9,094 nt of DNA from Candidatus Eiseniibacteriota bacterium (GCA_903921835.1 CAIXRL010000708.1:1-9094), one strand, 5' to 3'; positions 1 to 7,066 are shown, counted from the stretch's first letter. Notes: generated by a model from the letters alone, not told the origin. Numbers and translations are program-made.

Positions 1-1
1 G

Positions 2-316
2 CTGAGCGCCACGGCGGCGGAGAAGGTCAAGGCGCTGCTCGCGCAGCGCGGTACGCCCGAGATCGGGCTGCGCATCGGCGTGCGCGGCGGCGGTTGCTCG
101 GGCAACTCGTACTACATGGAGTTCTGCGAGGCCGAGTCGCCGGGCGACGAGACGGTCGAGACGAACGGCGTGAAGCTGGTCGTGGACCTCAAGAGCATGG
201 TGCTGCTCGGCGGGACCGAGATCGACTACGTCGAGGGTCTGATGGGCGCCGGATTCAAGTTCAACAACCCGAACGTAAAACACGGTTGCGCCTGCGGAGA
301 GAGTTTCTCGGCCTGA
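2..316 (+). CDS. sufA: A-type Fe-S carrier SufA/IscA (HesB family), 5'-truncated
   Basis: This is the C-terminal 104 residues of an A-type iron-sulfur carrier, which holds iron or an Fe-S cluster and passes it to apo-proteins. The reading frame is open from base 2. Three cysteines match the family's ligands: C32 of the fragment in GGGCSGNSY, and C96 and C98 in HGCACGESF just before the stop. The 64-residue spacing from C32 to C96 equals that between the first two ligands of E. coli IscA (C35 and C99, from memory). Only a handful of N-terminal residues should be missing. The C-terminal motif reads CAC where many homologues have CGC. It lies 93 bp upstream of sufC, the widest gap in the operon. 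IscA, SufA and ErpA cannot be told apart on motifs alone; the symbol follows from the SUF context. Confidence 0.9.
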   Translation: MSATAAEKVKALLAQRGTPEIGLRIGVRGGGCSGNSYYMEFCEAESPGDETVETNGVKLVVDLKSMVLLGGTEIDYVEGLMGAGFKFNNPNVKHGCACGESFSA

Positions 317-393
317 TACCCACGCGCCGCGCCACGCGATCGCCGCAGCGGCGAGCGGGCGGCGCGCACAACCCGGCCCCCGCAGGGACGGCC

Positions 394-400
394 GAGGAAG
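394..400 (+). promoter_or_regulatory. Ribosome binding site of sufC
   Basis: GAGGAAG ends 9 nt before the ATG at 410 and decides this start. The preceding 317-393 interval shows no AT-rich -10-like element. It does contain a small GC hairpin candidate (CGCCG/CGGCG at 341-353), so sufC is more likely transcribed from upstream of sufA than from a promoter of its own. Confidence 0.6.
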
Positions 401-409
401 ACCGACGAC

Positions 410-1204
410 ATGAGCCACACGCCTGAGCTTCAGGTCAAGGACCTTCACGTCTCCGTGGAGGGCAAGGAAATCCTCAAGGGGCTGGACCTCGAAGTGGGTA
501 AAGGGGAGATCCACGCCCTCATGGGACCGAACGGCTCGGGCAAGAGCACGTTCGCGAACACGCTCATGGGGCACCCGAAGTACACGGTGACCGCGGGCGA
601 GATCCTGTTCCGGGGCGAGAGCATCCTGGAGATGCCGACGGACGAGCGCTCGCGCGCCGGGCTGTTCATGGCGTTCCAGTACCCGGTGGCGATTCCCGGG
701 CTCACGTTCGCGAGCTTCCTTCGCGCCGCGCTCAACGCGCGCCTTGCGCCCTCGGGCGGCGAGGACGGCAGGATGCCGACCCGCAGGGGCATTCCGCCGA
801 AGGAGTTCCGTGAGCTGCTCAAGAAGACCATGGCGCTGCTCAAGATGGACGAGAAGTTCGCCCTGCGTTACCTGAACGACGGTTTCTCCGGCGGCGAGAA
901 GAAGCGCGCCGAGATCCTGCAGTTGGCGCTGCTCAAGCCCACGATCGCCATCATGGACGAGACGGACTCCGGCCTCGACATCGACGCGCTGCGCATCGTC
1001 TCCGAGGGCGTGAACGCGGTGGCCGGCCCCGAGATGGGTGTGCTCGTGATCACGCACTACAACCGCATCCTGAACTACATCAAGCCGCACAAGGTCCACG
1101 TCATGAAGGACGGCCGCATGGTCACCAGCGGCGGACCGGAGCTGGCGCTCGAGCTGGAAGCGCGCGGCTACGACTGGGTGCGCGAGGAAGTGGGGGCGGA
1201 ATGA
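410..1204 (+). CDS. sufC: Fe-S cluster assembly ATPase SufC
   Basis: Cytoplasmic ABC-type ATPase of the SufBCD scaffold complex; ATP binding and hydrolysis reshape SufB-SufD so the cluster can form. The 264-residue protein has the full ABC set: Walker A GPNGSGKST (39-47), signature FSGGEKKR (from F159), Walker B ending in D183-E184 (IMDETDSGLD), and the switch histidine H216 (VITHYN). FSGGEKKR and DETDSGLD are typical of SufC rather than of transport ATPases, and there is no membrane domain. An approximately 20-residue polar stretch (APSGGEDGRMPTRRG region) before the signature accounts for its being slightly longer than E. coli SufC (about 248 aa). The ATG at 410 follows GAGGAAG (394-400) at good spacing. 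Its stop overlaps the sufB start (ATGA, 1201-1204), so translation is probably coupled. Confidence 0.97.
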   Translation: MSHTPELQVKDLHVSVEGKEILKGLDLEVGKGEIHALMGPNGSGKSTFANTLMGHPKYTVTAGEILFRGESILEMPTDERSRAGLFMAFQYPVAIPGLTFASFLRAALNARLAPSGGEDGRMPTRRGIPPKEFRELLKKTMALLKMDEKFALRYLNDGFSGGEKKRAEILQLALLKPTIAIMDETDSGLDIDALRIVSEGVNAVAGPEMGVLVITHYNRILNYIKPHKVHVMKDGRMVTSGGPELALELEARGYDWVREEVGAE

Positions 1205-2610
1205 GCACCGAGCCCGGCATGGACCTTCGCGACGGCTACGCGGAGAAGTACGGCTTCCACGACGAGGAACAGCACGTCTTCAAGATCCGCAAGGGTCTCG
1301 ACGCGTCCATCGTGGAGGAGATCTCCACGATGAAGGGCGAGCCGAAATGGATGCTGGACTACCGCCTCAAGGCGCTCGGAATCTTCGAGAAGAAGCCCAT
1401 GCCCAACTGGGGCGGCGATCTCTCGCAGATCGACTTCCAGGACATCTACTACTACGTCAAGCCCACGTCGGCGGAGTCCAAGTCCTGGGACGACGTGCCC
1501 GCGGACATGAAGCGCACGTTCGACAAGCTCGGCATTCCCGAGGCGGAGCAGAAGTTTCTCTCCGGCGTCGGCGCCCAGTACGACTCCGAGGTCGTGTACC
1601 ACAAGATCCAGGAGAAGCTCGAGAAGCTCGGCGTGCTCTTCCTGTCGGCCGACCACGGGCTGCGGGACCACGAGGAGCTGTTCAAGCAGTACTTCGGCAC
1701 CGTGATCCCGTCGACGGACAACAAGTTCGCGGCGCTCAACAGCGCCGTGTGGTCGGGCGGCTCGTTCATCTACGTGCCCAAGGGGGTGCACGTGGACGTG
1801 CCGCTGCAGGCGTATTTCCGGATCAACACCAAGGACATGGGGCAGTTCGAGCGCACGCTCATCATCGTGGACGAAGGCGCGTACGTGCACTACGTCGAGG
1901 GCTGCACGGCGCCCATCTATTCGAGCGACTCGCTGCACTCGGCCGTGGTCGAGATCATCGTCAAGAAGGGCGGCCGCTGCCGCTACACGACGATCCAGAA
2001 CTGGTCCAACAACGTCTACAACCTGGTCACCAAGCGCGCCGTGGCCTACCGCGACGCGACCATGGAGTGGGTCGACGGGAATTTGGGCTCAAAACTAACT
2101 ATGAAATACCCGGCGATCTTCATGATGGAGCCGGGCGCGCACGGCGAGGTGCTTTCGATCGCGTTCGCCGGCAAGGGGCAGCACCAGGACGCGGGCGCCA
2201 AGGCCGTCCACTGCGCCTCCGACACGTCGAGCAAGATCATCTCGAAGTCCATCAGCAAGGATGGCGGACGCGCGGGCTACCGCGGGCTCGTGAAGGTGGT
2301 CAAGGGCGCCGAGAACTGCCGCTCCACCGTGAACTGCGACGCGCTGATCCTGGACGACCACTCCCGGTCGGACACCTATCCGTACATGGAGATCGAGGAG
2401 AAGCTGGTCACGATCGGGCACGAGGCGACGGTGTCCAAGATCGGCGACGAGCAGCTCTTCTACCTGACCAGCCGCGGCATTCCTCCCGAGGAGGCCGCTG
2501 CCATGATCGTGGCCGGCTTCATCGAGCCGGTCGTGAAGGAACTGCCGATGGAGTACGCGGTCGAGATGAATCGCCTGATCCAGCTCCAGATGGAGGGCTC
2601 CGTCGGATGA
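1201..2610 (+). CDS. sufB: Fe-S cluster assembly scaffold SufB
   Basis: SufB is the core scaffold subunit on which the nascent Fe-S cluster is built, with SufD and SufC, using sulfur delivered by SufS/SufU. The 469-residue length is usual for the family. Recognisable segments are NSAVWSGGSFIYVPKGVHVD, YVEGCTAPIY with C235 (corresponding to E. coli C254, from memory), WVDGNLGSK, and the C-terminal GHEATVSKIGDEQLFYLTSRGI block. C373 and C379 lie in the ENCRSTVNCD segment. Where E. coli SufB has the catalytic C405, this protein appears to have a serine (DDHSRSDTYPY), as in many actinobacterial and firmicute SufBs. ATGA overlaps link it to sufC and to sufD (2607-2610). Codons 294-302 form an abrupt AT-rich patch (about 30% GC) inside an otherwise GC-rich gene; see findings. 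Confidence 0.97.
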   Translation: MSTEPGMDLRDGYAEKYGFHDEEQHVFKIRKGLDASIVEEISTMKGEPKWMLDYRLKALGIFEKKPMPNWGGDLSQIDFQDIYYYVKPTSAESKSWDDVPADMKRTFDKLGIPEAEQKFLSGVGAQYDSEVVYHKIQEKLEKLGVLFLSADHGLRDHEELFKQYFGTVIPSTDNKFAALNSAVWSGGSFIYVPKGVHVDVPLQAYFRINTKDMGQFERTLIIVDEGAYVHYVEGCTAPIYSSDSLHSAVVEIIVKKGGRCRYTTIQNWSNNVYNLVTKRAVAYRDATMEWVDGNLGSKLTMKYPAIFMMEPGAHGEVLSIAFAGKGQHQDAGAKAVHCASDTSSKIISKSISKDGGRAGYRGLVKVVKGAENCRSTVNCDALILDDHSRSDTYPYMEIEEKLVTIGHEATVSKIGDEQLFYLTSRGIPPEEAAAMIVAGFIEPVVKELPMEYAVEMNRLIQLQMEGSVG

Positions 2611-3947
2611 GCGCGACCACCCTCGACACCCAGTACTCCAGCGTGGTCGCCGGCTGGCTGGCCGCGGCCGACAGACGCGCGAAGCAGGCGGGAGAGCCCG
2701 CGTGGGCGCTGGAGAAGCGCCGTCGCGCCGCGCAGATCGCTGCGTCGCTGGCGTTCCCGCGCCGCGACGAGGAGCTGTGGCGGCGCACCGATTTCGGCGC
2801 GCTGTCGCTGGAGGCGCTGGATCCGTTCGTCGTGGCGCCCCGCGCACGCGGCGTCGACGACCTGCCGGCCGCGCTGATCGAGCGTCTCGCGGGCGAAGCG
2901 GGAAACGTCGCGCTGATCGCCCAGTGCGACGGCGACGTCGTGCTCGAGCAACCGCACCCGGCGCTGGCGAAGCAGGGCGTGATCGTCTGCTCCATGGATC
3001 GCGCGATCCGCGAGCACGGCGACAAGGTGAAGTCGCTGTTCGGGACGCTGCTCGCCACCGACTACGACCGCTGGACCGCGCTGGGTGAGGCGCTGCACGC
3101 GGGCGGCGCCTTCGTGTGGGTGCCCAACGGCGTGCAGGCCGAGCTGCCGGTGCGGCTGCTGCAGTGGCTCGACGGCGAAGGCCGGCTGGCGGCGCCGCGC
3201 ACGATCGTCTCGGTGGGTGACAACGCCTCGCTCACGGTGACCGAGGAACTGCTTTCGGCGCCCGGCGAGGCGGCGTCGCTGCAGCTGGGCGGCACCGAGG
3301 TCTTCGTCGGGCGCGGCGGCAGGCTCACGTTCGCGAGCCTGCAGGAATGGGGCCGCAACGTCGTGCACTACGCCAACGGCCGCGCGCGTCTGGGCCCGGA
3401 CGCGGAGCTGCACTGGATCCAGGTCATGCTTGGCGGCCGCATGAGCAAGACCAACATCTGGTACGACCTCGACGGCCGCGGCGCGCAGGCGTACGTGCAC
3501 GGCTTCATGTTCGGCGACGCGCGACAGCACTTCCACCTGCACACGCTTCAGCGTCACCTGCAGCCCGACACGACGAGCGACCTGCTCATCAAGGGCTGCC
3601 TCAAGGACAGGGCCCGCAGCGTCTATCAGGGCCTCATTCAGGTGGCGGTGGACGCGCAGCGCACCAACGCCTACCAGGCCAACCGCAACTTGCTGCTGTC
3701 GGAGCAGGCGCGGGCGGACAGCATTCCTGGCCTCGAAATCCTCGCCAACGACGTGCGCTGCACGCACGGCGCCACGATTGGTCACGTGGATCCCGAGCAC
3801 ATGTACTACCTGCTCACGCGCGGCCTGCCGCCCGTGGAGGCGCGCCGGCTCATCGTCGAGGCGTTCTTCGAACCGGTGCTGGAGCGCATTCCGCTGGCGG
3901 CGGTGCGCGACCGGCTGCGCGAGCAGATCGCGCACAAGATCGGTTGA
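2607..3947 (+). CDS. sufD: Fe-S cluster assembly protein SufD
   Basis: SufD (446 aa) is the SufB paralogue that forms the SufB-SufD heterodimer of the SufBC2D complex; it helps iron acquisition and the cluster site at the dimer interface. The frame is open far upstream, but the ATG at 2607 is chosen because it overlaps the sufB stop (ATGA) and gives the normal family length. The N-terminal part (about 1-130) is the variable SufD helical region. From about residue 165 there is the beta-helix core (GGAFVWVPNGV, RGAQAYVHGFMFGD, HFHLHTLQRH). The C-terminal block has VRCTHGATIGHVDPEHMYYLLTRGL, with C385 and H387 in the CxHGAT motif that contains the functionally important His of E. coli SufD (H360, from memory). 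SufS begins 4 nt after its stop. Confidence 0.96.
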   Translation: MSATTLDTQYSSVVAGWLAAADRRAKQAGEPAWALEKRRRAAQIAASLAFPRRDEELWRRTDFGALSLEALDPFVVAPRARGVDDLPAALIERLAGEAGNVALIAQCDGDVVLEQPHPALAKQGVIVCSMDRAIREHGDKVKSLFGTLLATDYDRWTALGEALHAGGAFVWVPNGVQAELPVRLLQWLDGEGRLAAPRTIVSVGDNASLTVTEELLSAPGEAASLQLGGTEVFVGRGGRLTFASLQEWGRNVVHYANGRARLGPDAELHWIQVMLGGRMSKTNIWYDLDGRGAQAYVHGFMFGDARQHFHLHTLQRHLQPDTTSDLLIKGCLKDRARSVYQGLIQVAVDAQRTNAYQANRNLLLSEQARADSIPGLEILANDVRCTHGATIGHVDPEHMYYLLTRGLPPVEARRLIVEAFFEPVLERIPLAAVRDRLREQIAHKIG

Positions 3948-3951
3948 TGCC

Positions 3952-5229
3952 ATGAGCGCCACGAGAACCTCGGACGAAGGCGCGGCGGGATCCGCTCCCG
4001 CCGCGCCGTTCGACCCGCGCGTCGTCCGCGCGGACTTTCCCATCTTCGCCACGGCGCGCGAAAAACCGCTCGTGTACCTGGACAGCGCGGCCACATCGCA
4101 GAAGCCGCGTGCCGTGCTCGACGCGATGGACCGCTACTACGCCACGTGCAACGCCAACATCCACCGCGGCGTCTATCGTATCGCGGAGGAGGCGACGACG
4201 CTGTACGAGGACGCGCGCCGCCGCGTCGCCGTGTTCCTCAACGCCGCGAGCCCGCGCGAGATCATCTTCACGCGCAACAGCACCGAGGCGATCAACCTGG
4301 TCGCGCACGCGTGGGGACGCACGTACCTGAAGGACGGTGACGCCATCGTGCTGACGCCGATGGAACACCACTCCAACCTCGTGCCGTGGCACCTGCTCGC
4401 GGCCGAGCGGAGGATCGAGCTGCGTTTCATCCCGCTGACCGGCCCGGGCGAGCTGGACGTCGCGGCGCTGCCGGGGCTGATGGCGGACGGCCGCGTGAAG
4501 CTGGTTTCGTTCGTGCACGTCTCCAACGTGCTCGGCACGGTCAATCCCGCCGCCGAGATCACGCGGATCGCCCATTCGCACGGCGCCACCGTGCTCGTGG
4601 ACGCCTCGCAGAGCGCGGCGCACCTGCCGCTCGACGTGCGCGCGATCGGCGCCGACTTCGTCGCCTGCACCGCGCACAAGATGCTCGGGCCCACCGGTAT
4701 CGGCATGCTCTGGGGCCGCCGCGCGCTGCTCGAGGCCATGCCGCCCTTCCTCGGCGGCGGCGAGATGATCCGCGAGGTGTCGCTGACCAGTTCCAAGTGG
4801 AACGAGCTGCCGTGGAAGTTCGAGGCCGGCACCATGCCCATCGCCGAGGCGGTGGGGCTCGGCGCCGCGATCGCGTACCTGCAGACGCTGGGCATGGCGA
4901 ACGTGTTCGCGCACGACCGCGAGTTGGTCGCGTACGGCATGGAGCGCGTCGCCGAGGTGGACGGGCTGAAGGTTCTCGGGCCGCCGGCGGACCGCCGCGG
5001 CGGCGTCATCGCCTTCACGATCGAAGGCATCCACCCGCACGACATCGCCACGGTGCTCGACGACGACGGCATCTGCGTGCGCGCGGGACACCACTGCGCG
5101 ATGCCGCTGCACGACGCGCTCGGCGTGCCCGCGTCGGCGCGGGCGTCGTTCCACTGCTACTCGCTGCGCGAGGAGATCGACGCGCTGGTGGCAGGCCTGC
5201 AGCGCGCGCGCAAGCTGTTCCCGCGCTAG
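3952..5229 (+). CDS. sufS: Cysteine desulfurase SufS (class V aminotransferase fold, type II)
   Basis: PLP-dependent enzyme (425 aa) that converts L-cysteine to L-alanine and carries the released sulfur as a persulfide on its active-site cysteine for transfer to SufU. K243 in TAHKMLGPTGIG is the expected PLP Schiff-base lysine. EHHSNLVPW contains the pyridine-stacking histidine. C382 in RAGHHCAMPLH is the persulfide cysteine on the short loop typical of type II desulfurases. H363 lies 19 residues before C382, the spacing of the B. subtilis SufS histidine that swaps onto SufU zinc (from memory), which fits the sufU gene directly downstream and the absence of sufE. The ATG at 3952 starts 4 nt after sufD. 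The first 20 or so residues are a variable polar leader before FDPRVVRADFPIF. Confidence 0.97.
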   Translation: MSATRTSDEGAAGSAPAAPFDPRVVRADFPIFATAREKPLVYLDSAATSQKPRAVLDAMDRYYATCNANIHRGVYRIAEEATTLYEDARRRVAVFLNAASPREIIFTRNSTEAINLVAHAWGRTYLKDGDAIVLTPMEHHSNLVPWHLLAAERRIELRFIPLTGPGELDVAALPGLMADGRVKLVSFVHVSNVLGTVNPAAEITRIAHSHGATVLVDASQSAAHLPLDVRAIGADFVACTAHKMLGPTGIGMLWGRRALLEAMPPFLGGGEMIREVSLTSSKWNELPWKFEAGTMPIAEAVGLGAAIAYLQTLGMANVFAHDRELVAYGMERVAEVDGLKVLGPPADRRGGVIAFTIEGIHPHDIATVLDDDGICVRAGHHCAMPLHDALGVPASARASFHCYSLREEIDALVAGLQRARKLFPR

Positions 5230-5238
5230 GATGACCGA

Positions 5239-5640
5239 ATGAACGACCTCTTCCGCGAAGAAATTCTCGACCACTCCCGGCACCCGCGGTGTCACGGCAC
5301 ACTGGACAACCCGGACCTCACGTTCGAGGACGCGAACCCACTGTGCGGCGATCGCATCCGGATGGACTTCCGGGTCAAGGACGGCGTGCTCGAGACGGTG
5401 CGTTTCAGCGGCCACGGCTGCTCGATCAGCCAGGCGGCCGCCTCCATGCTGTGCGAGCACGTCGAGGGCCGCACCCTCGAGGAAATCAAGGCGCTTGGGC
5501 GCGAGGACGTGCTCGAGATGCTGGGGATCGAACTCGGGCCGGTGCGGCTCAAGTGCGCGCTGCTCGCCCTGAAGACGCTCAAGGCCGGGATCTACGGCGT
5601 CAACCAGTGGCCCGGCGAAGACGAGGACGGCGCGCTGTGA
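5239..5640 (+). CDS. sufU: SufU-type zinc-dependent sulfur acceptor / IscU-like protein
   Basis: A 133-residue IscU-fold protein. In SUF operons without SufE, SufU binds zinc and takes the persulfide from SufS. Expected ligands are present: C36 and D38 (NPLCGDRIRM), C61 (GHGCSISQA) and C106 (VRLKCALLALKTL). C61 and C106 are 45 residues apart, close to E. coli IscU (43) and shorter than B. subtilis SufU (62, from memory), so this copy lacks the roughly 20-residue insertion considered a SufU hallmark. Its position directly after sufS, its CGDRIR motif and the lack of hscAB/fdx/iscS still favour SufU over IscU. The ATG at 5239 is 9 nt after sufS, with TAGGA as a weak ribosome site. A tiny ATG-ACC-GAA-TGA reading frame at 5231-5242 overlaps its start. 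Confidence 0.92.
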   Translation: MNDLFREEILDHSRHPRCHGTLDNPDLTFEDANPLCGDRIRMDFRVKDGVLETVRFSGHGCSISQAAASMLCEHVEGRTLEEIKALGREDVLEMLGIELGPVRLKCALLALKTLKAGIYGVNQWPGEDEDGAL

Positions 5641-5954
5641 GCGAAACCCGGTTCGTGATGGTGGCGCGCACCGGCGAGATTCCCCCCGGTGGCCGCAAGG
5701 TCGTCCGCGTCGGGGACGTCCCGGTCGCGATCTTCCACCTCGAGGACGGCTTCTTCGCCATCGAGGACGTGTGCACGCACGACGGCGGGCCCGTGGCCGA
5801 GGGCGAGTTGTGCGACGGCATCATCGAGTGTCCGCGTCACGGCGCACAGTTCGACGTGCGCACAGGCGCGGTACGGAGGTTCCCCGCGATGGGTCCCGTG
5901 GTCTCGTACGCCGTGCGCGTCGAGGGCGACGAGATCCAGCTGGAGTGGCCATGA
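5637..5954 (+). CDS. Rieske-type [2Fe-2S] ferredoxin-like protein of the SUF operon
   Basis: A 105-residue single-domain Rieske protein. The cluster motif is complete: C46-T-H48 and, 17 residues on, C65-P-R-H68 (CTHDGG and ECPRHGAQFD), giving two Cys and two His ligands for a [2Fe-2S] cluster. There is no signal peptide or membrane segment, so it is cytoplasmic, like NirD and dioxygenase ferredoxins. The start is a GTG at 5637 overlapping the sufU stop (GTGA); with it the protein has the normal ferredoxin length, although the frame is open further upstream. Rieske proteins recur in SUF operons of several phyla but their role is not established. It could supply electrons for cluster assembly or transfer, or simply be a co-expressed client. 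Its stop overlaps the next gene (ATGA, 5951-5954). Confidence 0.92.
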   Translation: MSETRFVMVARTGEIPPGGRKVVRVGDVPVAIFHLEDGFFAIEDVCTHDGGPVAEGELCDGIIECPRHGAQFDVRTGAVRRFPAMGPVVSYAVRVEGDEIQLEWP

Positions 5955-6391
5955 GCGACGAAGCGAAGGACGCGCTGAACCCGCACACCGGCCGGCCCTG
6001 GCCGGCCGATCCCGCCAACCCGTTCGCTCCCGGCGCGCCGCCGGCCGACGTTGCGCCCGCGGACAAGCCCGCGGGTGCGCCGCAGTTCTCGGCCACGCCG
6101 TCGCAGCAGGAGCTGGCCGTGCGCGCGGCGCTGGAGACCGTGATGGACCCGGAGATCCAGCTCTCGGTCATCGACCTCGGGCTCATCCGCGAGATCCACT
6201 TCGTCGACGGCAGGACGCTCGTGCGCATGATGCTCACGACGCCGTTCTGTCCGTACGCGCCGCAGATGATGGCGGACGTGAAGGACGCCGCCGAGGGCGC
6301 GGTGTCGCAGCCGTGCGACGTCGAACTGCTGCCGGACCCGTGGAGCCCGGAGCTGATGCCGGACCCGAGTCTGCTCGGGTTCTCGTTCTGA
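5951..6391 (+). CDS. sufT: SufT / MIP18-family (DUF59) Fe-S maturation factor with Pro/Ala-rich N-terminus
   Basis: A 146-residue protein whose residues about 55-146 form the DUF59/MIP18 domain: VMDPEIQLSVIDLGLIREI (from V64), then LTTPFCPYAP with the conserved C100, and the characteristic C-terminal DPWSPELM...LLGF. SufT proteins support Fe-S cluster maturation or delivery and are often the last gene of SUF operons, as here. Residues about 10-48 are a low-complexity extension rich in Pro and Ala (NPFAPGAPP and similar) and predicted unstructured. The next Met (65) is inside the domain, so the extension is genuinely part of the reading frame. The ATG at 5951 overlaps the Rieske stop. A GC-rich hairpin 25 nt after the stop probably ends the operon. 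PaaD-like proteins share the domain, but there is no phenylacetate context. Confidence 0.88.
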   Translation: MSDEAKDALNPHTGRPWPADPANPFAPGAPPADVAPADKPAGAPQFSATPSQQELAVRAALETVMDPEIQLSVIDLGLIREIHFVDGRTLVRMMLTTPFCPYAPQMMADVKDAAEGAVSQPCDVELLPDPWSPELMPDPSLLGFSF

Positions 6392-6415
6392 TCGGCGATC
6401 CAGTGCGATAGAACG

Positions 6416-6446
6416 CCGGCCCGGTCCCCACGCGGGGCCGGGCCGG
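6416..6446. terminator. GC-rich hairpin between convergent genes, candidate terminator
   Basis: The left arm (6416-6429, CCGGCCCGGTCCCC) pairs with the right arm (6434-6446, GGGGCCGGGCCGG) over 13 GC pairs with one bulged T and an ACGC loop. It sits between the sufT stop (6391) and the stop of the opposite-strand gene (6487), so it may serve both. No T-run follows on either strand, so it is not a textbook intrinsic terminator. It could also be an RNA 3'-end stabiliser. Confidence 0.6.
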
Positions 6447-6486
6447 TGTCGCATCGGGCGCGCGGAACGGTGGCGCGGTGCGCGCC

Positions 6487-7059
6487 TCAGAAGTTCCAGC
6501 TCAGCCCTGTGTTGAACTTCACCTGGCGATACTGCGAGACGTCGTGGAACTTCAGCTCGAGAAAGCTCCCGATCCTGGCCCCGAGGTTGAACTCCACGCC
6601 ACCGAGCGCGGCGAGGCCGCCGCGCACAAGGCCGTTCGACTCGTTGCCATAGTGCAACGACTGCAGTTCGTCGTTCAGGAAATGCAGCGCGAAGCCCGCG
6701 CCGGCGTAGGGCTGCCACGTCCTCTTGCTGTCGAACACCCAGCGGACGTCGGCGCCGAACGTCGCGTCGCGCCGCCGCGTGCGGATGTTGTACTCGTCAA
6801 TGTGGCTGTTGTTCTCCCAGTACTCCATCGTCGGCAGGAACTCGACATTGGGCCGCAGCGCGGCGTTGCGGATTCGCATCCTCAGCGCGATCCCCGAGAA
6901 CGAGCTCTGCCCTTGCTGGAACACTGTGCTGGTCGTGACGCCGAGCCCGACGATGCCGCCGCCTTGCGGCGTGACGGGAGCGGCGTCGGCGGCGAGGCTG
7001 GTGGAAGTGCAGGCGCACAGGGCGATGGCAAGCAGTGACGTGGTGAGCGAAGCGCGCAC
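6487..7059 (-). CDS. Secreted probable outer-membrane beta-barrel protein
   Basis: A 190-residue protein of unknown specific function. It begins with a signal peptide: MRAS, a hydrophobic core LLAIALCAC, and a probable signal peptidase I site at about SLA|AD (residues 23-24). A lipobox-like LCAC before C17 is atypical, so lipidation is possible but less likely. The mature part alternates polar and hydrophobic residues, with aromatic and glycine-rich strands (PYAGAGFALHFL, LAALGGVEFNLGARIGSFLELKF), and ends in FNTGLSWNF. A terminal Phe is the usual beta-signal read by the BAM complex. The size suggests an 8-stranded barrel of the OmpA/OmpW/opacity type. The GTG at 7059 is supported by a perfect GGAGGAG ribosome site (7067-7073) at 7-nt spacing. 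It is convergent with sufT and divergent from the sigma-factor operon. Confidence 0.75.
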   Translation of the reverse strand: MRASLTTSLLAIALCACTSTSLAADAAPVTPQGGGIVGLGVTTSTVFQQGQSSFSGIALRMRIRNAALRPNVEFLPTMEYWENNSHIDEYNIRTRRRDATFGADVRWVFDSKRTWQPYAGAGFALHFLNDELQSLHYGNESNGLVRGGLAALGGVEFNLGARIGSFLELKFHDVSQYRQVKFNTGLSWNF

Positions 7060-7066
7060 GTGGGAT

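Noticed and set aside
1900..1905. Intein presence in SufB at the YVEG/C235 junction, a known insertion point in mycobacteria as I recall
   Set aside because: The SufB sequence is continuous through this point with no intein inserted.
1347..2606. 420-codon upstream extension of the sufD frame
   Set aside because: It overlaps sufB in another frame and is Arg/Gly-rich. The ATG at 2607 gives the normal SufD length and the same ATGA coupling as its neighbours.
2460..4094. Long minus-strand reading frame (544 codons) opposite sufB, sufD and sufS
   Set aside because: It lies antisense to clearly conserved Suf genes, has Arg/Ala/His/Val-rich composition typical of antisense frames in high-GC DNA, and shows no recognisable domain.
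3850..5460. Long minus-strand reading frame (536 codons) opposite sufS and sufU
   Set aside because: It is antisense to the catalytic motifs of SufS and SufU and has shadow-type composition. Stop codons are rare here simply because of GC bias.
6478..7038. Plus-strand 186-codon frame opposite the outer-membrane gene
   Set aside because: The minus strand has a strong Shine-Dalgarno site, signal peptide and barrel-like C-terminus. The plus frame is a shadow of uniform composition.
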